From NCBI GenBank assembly GCA_964433845.1, contig CAYSTA010000022.1, positions 1-29,668 of the forward strand: a DNA stretch of 29,668 nucleotides. The letters run 5' to 3'. The position numbers were made by a program, and so were the translations under genes. Numbering within the stretch: the first letter of the stretch is position 1; each line of letters starts with the position of its first letter. Of the stretch, positions 24,662 through 29,668 are shown piece after piece. This stretch comes from MAG-121220-bin8 sp964433845 (GTDB lineage Bacteria > Bacteroidota > Bacteroidia > Flavobacteriales > Flavobacteriaceae). The notes beneath the pieces were generated by a model. The model searched no databases. It had not been told where the DNA came from and saw only the letters and a list, made by a program, of their open reading frames with translations.

Positions 24662-25156
24662 AATAGCTGAACAGGCAGAAACATTTAATGAATGTTTAGT
24701 TCCATACTGAGGAATTTCAATTACATCATTTGATAAATTAATGGCGTTTTGAGAAACTCCTTTTACTTCATTCCCAAATATTATAGCATGTTTTATATTT
24801 TTCTGAATTTTTAGTGTATTTAATTTTTTAGATTTATTAGTTTGCTCAACACTCCAAACATAAATGTTTTTTTCTTTCAACTTTAAGATTAGGTCATCAA
24901 TATTTTTATAATATTCCCAATCCACACTTTCTGTAGAGCCTAATGCAGTTTTTTGAATGTCCTTGTTTGGCGGGCATGCTGTAATTCCACAAAGTATTAT
25001 TTTTTCAATAATAAATGCATCAGCAGTTCTGAAAATAGACCCAATATTATTTAAACTTCTAATGTTATCTAATATAATAATTAAAGGAGTTTTGGAAATT
25101 TTTTTAAATTCAGAAACATCTATTCTTCCAAGTTCACTATTTTTTAATTTTCTCAT
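24629..25156 (-). CDS. TrmH/SpoU-family (SPOUT) RNA methyltransferase
   Basis: The 175-residue protein is a single SPOUT domain. It shows motif 1 LDNIRSLNNIGSIFRTADAF, motif 2 IIFGNEVKGVSQNAI and motif 3 IEIPQYGTKHSLNVSACSAI, which form the knotted SAM site and catalytic Arg/Asn positions. It transfers a methyl group to a ribose 2'-O in RNA. Whether the target is tRNA or rRNA cannot be told, as there is no N-terminal L30e-type domain. Divergent from mutS across 68 bases. The last 33 bases overlap the end of the folK-dNK gene on the other strand. Confidence 0.92.
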   Translation of the reverse strand: MRKLKNSELGRIDVSEFKKISKTPLIIILDNIRSLNNIGSIFRTADAFIIEKIILCGITACPPNKDIQKTALGSTESVDWEYYKNIDDLILKLKEKNIYVWSVEQTNKSKKLNTLKIQKNIKHAIIFGNEVKGVSQNAINLSNDVIEIPQYGTKHSLNVSACSAILIWEFFNALN

Positions 25157-25224
25157 TTCTTTTTTTGCAAAGTAAAAGATTAAATTTCTAAATAATAGTA
25201 AATTAGCTTATAATCAAATTAAAA

Positions 25225-27819
25225 TTGGGGAAAGAGATTAAAAAGGTTACGCCATTAATGAAGCAGTATAATAAGATTAAGGAAAAATATCCTGATGCCT
25301 TATTATTATTCAGGGTTGGAGATTTCTATGAAACTTTTCACGATGATGCAATTAAAGCATCTAAAATTTTAGGAATTGTTTTAACAAAAAGAGGAGCAGG
25401 AAGTAATAGTGAAACTAAATTAGCAGGTTTTCCTCATCATTCATTAAATACTTATTTACATAAATTAGTAAAAGCAGGAGAAAGAGTTGCAATTTGTGAT
25501 CAATTAGAAGATCCAAAAACGACTAAAACTATTGTTAAGCGTGGTGTAACAGAATTAATAACGCCGGGTGTTTCATTAAATGATGGAATACTTGAAAAAA
25601 AATCAAATAATTTTCTCGCATCAATTTATAATTTAAAAGAAAAGTATGGCATTTCTTTTTTAGATATTTCAACTGGAGAATTTTTGATTTCTGAGGGAAA
25701 AATCGAATATATAAAAAATTTAATTCAAAGTTTTGCTCCAAAGGAAATCTTAATTTCAAAGGACTTTAAGAAAGAATTTAATAATCTTTTTGGGAATTAT
25801 AATTCTATTTTCTATATGGAAAAATGGGTTTATAACAAAGATTATGCTCTCGAAAAAATTAAAAATCAATTTAAAGTTTTAAACTTGAAAGGTTTTGGAA
25901 TTAAAGATGATAATTTAGGAATTATTTCTTCTGGCTCAATTCTACACTATTTAGATGAGACACAACATTCAAAACTTTCTCATATTACTAATATTCATTT
26001 GATTATTGACAAAGATTTTGTTTGGATGGACAGATTTACTATGTCTAATCTAGAGTTATTAAAATCAAATTCAAAGGATGGCATTTCTTTATTAGATGTG
26101 ATTGATAAAACCTCTACTCCAATGGGTGGAAGAATGCTTAAAAGATGGATAATTCATCCTATTCTTGATTTAAAAAAATTAGAATTTAGACATGGATGTG
26201 TAAATTATTTTGCAAAAAACAATAATGATTTGGATGGTGTAATATCTATATTAAAATCATTTAGCGATTTGGAAAGAATAATGGCCAAGGTGGCAACATC
26301 AAAGATTAGTCCTAGAGAATTAGTTCAATTAAAACATAATTTAAATTCAATTAAGCCATTAAAAGATTTATTAGATTCTAGTTCTAATAAATTCATCAAA
26401 AAAATTTCTAAATCTTTAGACATATGCAAGAAATTAATAAAAATTTTAGATTTTACATTAGATGATAATGCACCAGTAAATATTTCCAAAGGAAATGTAA
26501 TTAAATTAGGCTTTAATAAAGAACTGGATAAATTAAGAGACTTATCAAAATCTGGAAAAAATTATTTAACTCAAATTCTAGAAAGAGAAATTGAAAATAC
26601 AGGAATAAGTTCTTTAAAAATAAGCTTTAATAATGTTTTTGGGTATTATTTAGAAGTTAGAAATGTTCATAAAGATAAGGTCCCAGAAGAATGGATTAGG
26701 AAACAAACATTAGTCAGTGCAGAAAGATATATTACAGAAGAATTAAAAGATTATGAGTCAAAGATATTAGGAGCGGAAGAAAATATTTCAATATTAGAAA
26801 ATCAAATTTTCGATGATTTAATATTGAATATTCAACCTTTCATTTCTTTGATTAAGAATAATTCTTATTGGATTGCGGTTTTAGATTGTTTATGTGGATT
26901 TGGGGTATTAGCAGAAAAAATGAATTATTCTATTCCCATAATTAATAATTCTAACACAATTAATATTATTGAAGGCAGGCACCCGGTTATAGAAGCTCAA
27001 TTGTCACATGACAATCCATATATCCCAAATGACATTTCTATAAGTAATGATCACAACCAAATATTAATGATCACTGGGCCTAATATGTCGGGTAAATCAG
27101 CAATATTAAGGCAAACCGCATTGATAGTCTTACTAGCTCAAATTGGAAGTTTTGTTCCTGCACAAAGAGTTGAAATGGGGCTTATAGATAAGATATTTAC
27201 TCGAGTGGGAGCAAGTGATAATATTTCTATTGGAGAATCTACTTTTATGGTTGAAATGAATGAGGCTGCTGCTATAATTAATAACATTTCCAATAGAAGT
27301 TTGATTTTATTAGATGAAATTGGGAGAGGAACTAGTACATATGATGGAATTTCTATTGCATGGGCAATAGCTGAATTTTTACATGACCATCCTTTTAAAC
27401 CTAAAACATTATTTGCAACTCATTATCATGAAATTAATATGATGGCTGATTCTTTTGAAAGAATTAATAATTTTAATGTCTCTGTAAAGGAAACAAATGA
27501 TAATGTTATTTTTTTAAGAAAATTAGTTCCAGGTGGAAGTGCACATAGCTTTGGAATTCATGTTGCTAGAATGGCAGGAATGCCAAAACAACTAATTTTT
27601 TCAGCAAAAAAAATATTAAAGAAACTAGAAAAATCCCATCAATTTAATAGCAATACTAAAGAAAAAGAGAGTGATGACTTTCAATTAAGTTTTTTTAATT
27701 TAGATAACCCAAAATTAGAAGAATTAAAGGAAGATATTTTGGCTTTAAATATTGATGAATTAACTCCCGTGGAAGCTCTCATTAAATTAAATGAAATTAA
27801 AAGAATATTAAATTCGTAA
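25225..27819 (+). CDS. mutS: DNA mismatch repair protein MutS
   Basis: The 864-residue mismatch sensor has the N-terminal mismatch-binding motif GDFYETF with F34 and E36. The connector, lever and clamp regions follow, and the C-terminal ABC-type ATPase has Walker A GPNMSGKS (618-625), DEIGRGTSTYDG (Walker B and following) and the FATHYHE switch histidine. The start is TTG at 25225. The next ATG (25258) would remove the conserved KVTPLMKQY beginning, so TTG is favoured. Length is normal. The N-terminus lacks a visible promoter match beyond TAAAATTG, which overlaps the start codon. tRNA-Gly follows after 72 bases. Confidence 0.97.
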   Translation: MGKEIKKVTPLMKQYNKIKEKYPDALLLFRVGDFYETFHDDAIKASKILGIVLTKRGAGSNSETKLAGFPHHSLNTYLHKLVKAGERVAICDQLEDPKTTKTIVKRGVTELITPGVSLNDGILEKKSNNFLASIYNLKEKYGISFLDISTGEFLISEGKIEYIKNLIQSFAPKEILISKDFKKEFNNLFGNYNSIFYMEKWVYNKDYALEKIKNQFKVLNLKGFGIKDDNLGIISSGSILHYLDETQHSKLSHITNIHLIIDKDFVWMDRFTMSNLELLKSNSKDGISLLDVIDKTSTPMGGRMLKRWIIHPILDLKKLEFRHGCVNYFAKNNNDLDGVISILKSFSDLERIMAKVATSKISPRELVQLKHNLNSIKPLKDLLDSSSNKFIKKISKSLDICKKLIKILDFTLDDNAPVNISKGNVIKLGFNKELDKLRDLSKSGKNYLTQILEREIENTGISSLKISFNNVFGYYLEVRNVHKDKVPEEWIRKQTLVSAERYITEELKDYESKILGAEENISILENQIFDDLILNIQPFISLIKNNSYWIAVLDCLCGFGVLAEKMNYSIPIINNSNTINIIEGRHPVIEAQLSHDNPYIPNDISISNDHNQILMITGPNMSGKSAILRQTALIVLLAQIGSFVPAQRVEMGLIDKIFTRVGASDNISIGESTFMVEMNEAAAIINNISNRSLILLDEIGRGTSTYDGISIAWAIAEFLHDHPFKPKTLFATHYHEINMMADSFERINNFNVSVKETNDNVIFLRKLVPGGSAHSFGIHVARMAGMPKQLIFSAKKILKKLEKSHQFNSNTKEKESDDFQLSFFNLDNPKLEELKEDILALNIDELTPVEALIKLNEIKRILNS

Positions 27820-27872
27820 TAATTCTGGTTTATTTATAAGATTATTATTTACAATTTTTTGTTTTTTTGTTT

Positions 27873-27880
27873 TACATTTG
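27873..27880 (+). promoter_or_regulatory. Candidate -7 promoter element TACATTTG for the tRNA pair
   Basis: TACATTTG matches TAnnTTTG exactly and ends 11 bases before the first tRNA base, the right place for a stable-RNA start site. The upstream T-rich run contains TTTG at 27858-27861 but the spacing (11 bases) is too short for a normal -33. Confidence 0.5.
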
Positions 27881-27891
27881 CAGTCCAATTT

Positions 27892-27963
27892 GCGAAAGTA
27901 GCTCAGGGGTAGAGCATCACCTTGCCAAGGTGAGGGTCGCGGGTTCAAATCCCGTCTTTCGCT
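27892..27963 (+). tRNA. tRNA-Gly (anticodon GCC)
   Basis: The acceptor arm GCGAAAG pairs with CTTTCGC, followed by discriminator T. The D-arm is GCTC/GAGC, the anticodon stem TCACC/GGTGA with loop TTGCCAA (GCC at positions 34-36), and the T-arm CGGGTTCAAATCCCG. The 3' CCA is not encoded. The tRNA-Leu gene begins 9 bases later, so the two are probably co-transcribed. Confidence 0.96.
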
Positions 27964-27972
27964 CTGAGAAAT

Positions 27973-28058
27973 GCTCGAGTGGTGGAATTGGTAGACACGT
28001 TGGACTTAAAATCCAATGAACAGTAATGTTCGTGCGGGTTCAAGTCCCGCCTCGAGTA
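27973..28058 (+). tRNA. tRNA-Leu (anticodon UAA)
   Basis: Acceptor GCTCGAG pairs with CTCGAGT (last pair G-U), discriminator A. The opening TGGTGGAATTGGTAGACACG is typical of leucine tRNAs. The anticodon stem TTGGA/TCCAA encloses CTTAAAA (TAA). A long variable arm GAACAGTAATGTTC marks class II. The T-arm is GCGGGTTCAAGTCCCGC. CCA is not encoded. Confidence 0.96.
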
Positions 28059-28062
28059 CGAG

Positions 28063-28098
28063 AACCCTTGTTAATCATCTGATTTTCAAGGGTTTTTT
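28063..28098 (+). terminator. Rho-independent terminator after the tRNA pair
   Basis: AACCCTTG (28063-28070) pairs with CAAGGGTT (28087-28094), 16-base loop, followed by a run of T. It starts 5 bases after tRNA-Leu and should end the tRNA transcript, separating it from uxaC. Confidence 0.8.
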
Positions 28099-28126
28099 GA
28101 TTTTAAAAACTAGATTTTGCCAACCA

Positions 28127-28158
28127 TTTGCCTTACCCTTCTTTTTAATTTATATTTT
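28127..28158 (+). promoter_or_regulatory. Candidate promoter for uxaC (TTTG - 20 bases - TATATTTT)
   Basis: TTTG at 28127-28130 and TATATTTT at 28151-28158 are spaced by 20 bases, as in Bacteroidetes -33/-7 promoters. The final G of TAnnTTTG is replaced by T. The leader to the ATG at 28213 would be about 50 bases. An AGGAGGG at 28180-28186 is too far from the ATG to act as a ribosome site, and no closer in-frame start exists. Confidence 0.4.
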
Positions 28159-28212
28159 AGCAGATACTAGAAGTATTTTAGGAGGGTATTTGTCTGGTGC
28201 TTTTATAAAAAA

Positions 28213-29616
28213 ATGAATAAAACCAATTTTATACACGATAATTTTTTGCTTGAAAATGATTTTGCGGAACAACTGTATCATAATTTCGCAAAAGAAATGC
28301 CAATAATTGATTACCACAATCATTTACCTCCACAAGAAATTGCTGAAAATAAAATTTTTAATAATATTACTAAAATTTGGATTAATGGAGACCATTATAA
28401 GTGGCGAGCAATGAGAACTTTAGGTGTTGATGAAAAATTCATTACCGGAGATGCATCAGATAAAGAAAAATTTATGCAGTGGGCTAAGACTGTTCCATAT
28501 ACAATGAGAAATCCACTGTACCATTGGACACATTTAGAGCTTGCGCGTTATTTTGATATTTACGAATTATTGAATGGCAAATCGGCTGAAAAAATATACA
28601 ATGAGACTGCCGATAAATTGATTTCTAAAGATTATAGTTGTCAAAATTTATTAAAAAAAGTAAATGTGGAAGTTGTTTGTACGACCGAAGATCCAACAGA
28701 CACACTTGCATACCATCAAAAAATTTCCAATAGTAATTTAAATATAAAAGTAAGTGCTGCATTTAGACCTGATAAGGCTATTTTAATTTCCAATGAAGGG
28801 TATAATAGCTACATTGATAAGCTGGAACAAGCTGCTAATATATCTATACAGTCTTATACTGGTTTATGTGAAGCATTAAAAAGAAGAATTGAATACTTCG
28901 ATCAAAATGGTTGTAAATTATGTGATCACGGTCTGGATCAAATTTATTTTGATAATTTTACTGAAATTGAAGTGAATACCATTTTTTGCAAAAAAAGAAG
29001 TAGTCAAAATATCAGTTCTGAAGAAGCCTTAAAATTTCAAAGTGCAATTTTATTGTTCTTAGCGGAGACTTATCATGAGTTTGGATGGGTTCAACAATAT
29101 CATTTGGGGGCATTGAGAAATAACAATACAAGAATGCACACCATTTTAGGGCCAGATACAGGATGGGACTCGATAGGTGATTACCCACAAGCTCAAAATT
29201 TATCGAACTTTTTAAATGCATTGGATAGTAAAGATAAATTGACAAAAACAATCTTATACAATTTGAATCCGGCAGATAATGAAGTAATGGCTGCTATGAT
29301 TGGGAATTTTAACGATGGAAAAATTAAAGGAAAAGTTCAATTGGGATCTGGATGGTGGTTTTTAGATCAAAAAGACGGCATTGTAAAGCAGTTGAATGCG
29401 CTTTCGAATATAGGCCTTATCAGCTGTTTTGTAGGGATGTTAACCGATTCCAGAAGCTTTTTATCATTCCCAAGACATGAATACTTTAGAAGAGTGTTAT
29501 GTAATTTACTTGGAGATGAAATAAAAAGAGGAGAATTGCCAAATGATATTAAATGGATAGGCGGTATGGTAAGAGATATCAGCTATAATAATGCAAAAGA
29601 ATATTTTGATTTTTAA
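28213..29616 (+). CDS. uxaC: Glucuronate isomerase (uronate isomerase)
   Basis: The 467-residue cytoplasmic enzyme interconverts D-glucuronate with D-fructuronate and D-galacturonate with D-tagaturonate, the first step of hexuronate catabolism. Family signs are the N-terminal metal-binding HxH in IIDYHNHLPP (H35, H37), VVCTTEDPTDTL, GWVQQYHLGALRNNN, LGSGWWF and the C-terminal MLTDSRSFLSFPRHEYFRR. Length is standard. It follows two tRNA genes and a terminator, and no partner (uxuA, uxaB, a kinase or a transporter) lies inside the window. Related genes may lie beyond 29668. A 66-residue frame overlapping its first codon is not credible. Confidence 0.97.
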   Translation: MNKTNFIHDNFLLENDFAEQLYHNFAKEMPIIDYHNHLPPQEIAENKIFNNITKIWINGDHYKWRAMRTLGVDEKFITGDASDKEKFMQWAKTVPYTMRNPLYHWTHLELARYFDIYELLNGKSAEKIYNETADKLISKDYSCQNLLKKVNVEVVCTTEDPTDTLAYHQKISNSNLNIKVSAAFRPDKAILISNEGYNSYIDKLEQAANISIQSYTGLCEALKRRIEYFDQNGCKLCDHGLDQIYFDNFTEIEVNTIFCKKRSSQNISSEEALKFQSAILLFLAETYHEFGWVQQYHLGALRNNNTRMHTILGPDTGWDSIGDYPQAQNLSNFLNALDSKDKLTKTILYNLNPADNEVMAAMIGNFNDGKIKGKVQLGSGWWFLDQKDGIVKQLNALSNIGLISCFVGMLTDSRSFLSFPRHEYFRRVLCNLLGDEIKRGELPNDIKWIGGMVRDISYNNAKEYFDF

Positions 29617-29668
29617 TTGAAGTCGCCAGTGGCCGTGTACAAACAAAAGCAATGTTGTTGAACCAAAA
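29617..29668. other. Non-coding tail at window edge, richer in G+C
   Basis: The 52 bases after the uxaC stop hold no hairpin or gene that I can support. An ATG at 29652 (MLLNQ) could open a gene beyond the edge, but nothing supports it. The segment looks richer in G and C than its surroundings. Confidence 0.3.

Noticed and set aside
28180..28186. AGGAGGG as a Shine-Dalgarno site for uxaC
   Set aside because: It lies 26 bases before the ATG with no nearer in-frame start, and Bacteroidetes rarely use such sites.
28016..28216. 66-codon frame running from tRNA-Leu to the uxaC start, ending in an ATGA overlap
   Set aside because: It begins inside the tRNA, crosses its terminator and has no family likeness. 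The overlap with the uxaC ATG is probably chance.
1..29668. CRISPR array, insertion sequence, prophage, restriction or toxin-antitoxin system
   Set aside because: I looked for spaced repeats, transposase or integrase motifs, paired small genes and methylase motifs on both strands and found none. The window is mostly housekeeping genes.

Overview
The window is AT-rich DNA (about 30% GC by eye) from a member of the Bacteroidetes, most likely a marine or aquatic Flavobacteriia. The signs are: starts without Shine-Dalgarno sequences; promoter -7 elements of the form TAnnTTTG; and flavobacterial gene types and orders, including NAD kinase / DUF6089 / uppS / bamA / two OmpH-family genes / murI, a FolK-deoxynucleoside kinase fusion, DUF2797, a bacterial GH3-family protein, and a separate-ATPase, two-permease MacAB-like export operon followed by tsaB. 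Coding density is very high, and no gene-free stretch exceeds 300 bases.

Left part (1-7512, + strand): the tail of an unidentified gene, then a six-helix membrane protein overlapping a small winged-helix regulator, then a complete tripartite efflux set (ATPase, two different permeases, periplasmic adaptor, TolC-type outer-membrane channel), then tsaB. A promoter element and an imperfect inverted repeat lie between the regulator and the ATPase gene, so the first two genes plausibly sense something and control the exporter.

Middle left (7514-15506, - strand): envelope biogenesis and cofactors. murI (D-glutamate for peptidoglycan) runs directly into an Nfu-type Fe-S scaffold gene. Upstream of these lie two OmpH/Skp-like periplasmic chaperone genes, bamA, uppS and a DUF6089 barrel protein, which form one tight unit with its own candidate promoter, and then nadK.

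Middle right (15573-20386, + strand): pdxJ (vitamin B6) and an alpha/beta hydrolase, followed by the protein-quality cluster tig-clpP-clpX. From 20383 to 27819 housekeeping genes alternate in direction: GH3-family protein (-), DUF2797 (+), YhhQ-type queuosine-precursor transporter (-), FolK-dNK fusion (+), SPOUT RNA methyltransferase (-), mutS (+). Their convergent ends overlap or abut.

Right end: tRNA-Gly(GCC), tRNA-Leu(UAA) and a terminator, then uxaC (uronate catabolism), whose position beside tRNA genes suggests an accessory region beginning here. I found no CRISPR array, insertion sequence, prophage, defence system or rRNA. Nothing here is clearly a new system. The best candidates for new biology are the membrane-protein/winged-helix pair with its putative operator, and the DUF2797 protein, which looks like a zinc ribbon joined to a GIY-YIG-like domain.
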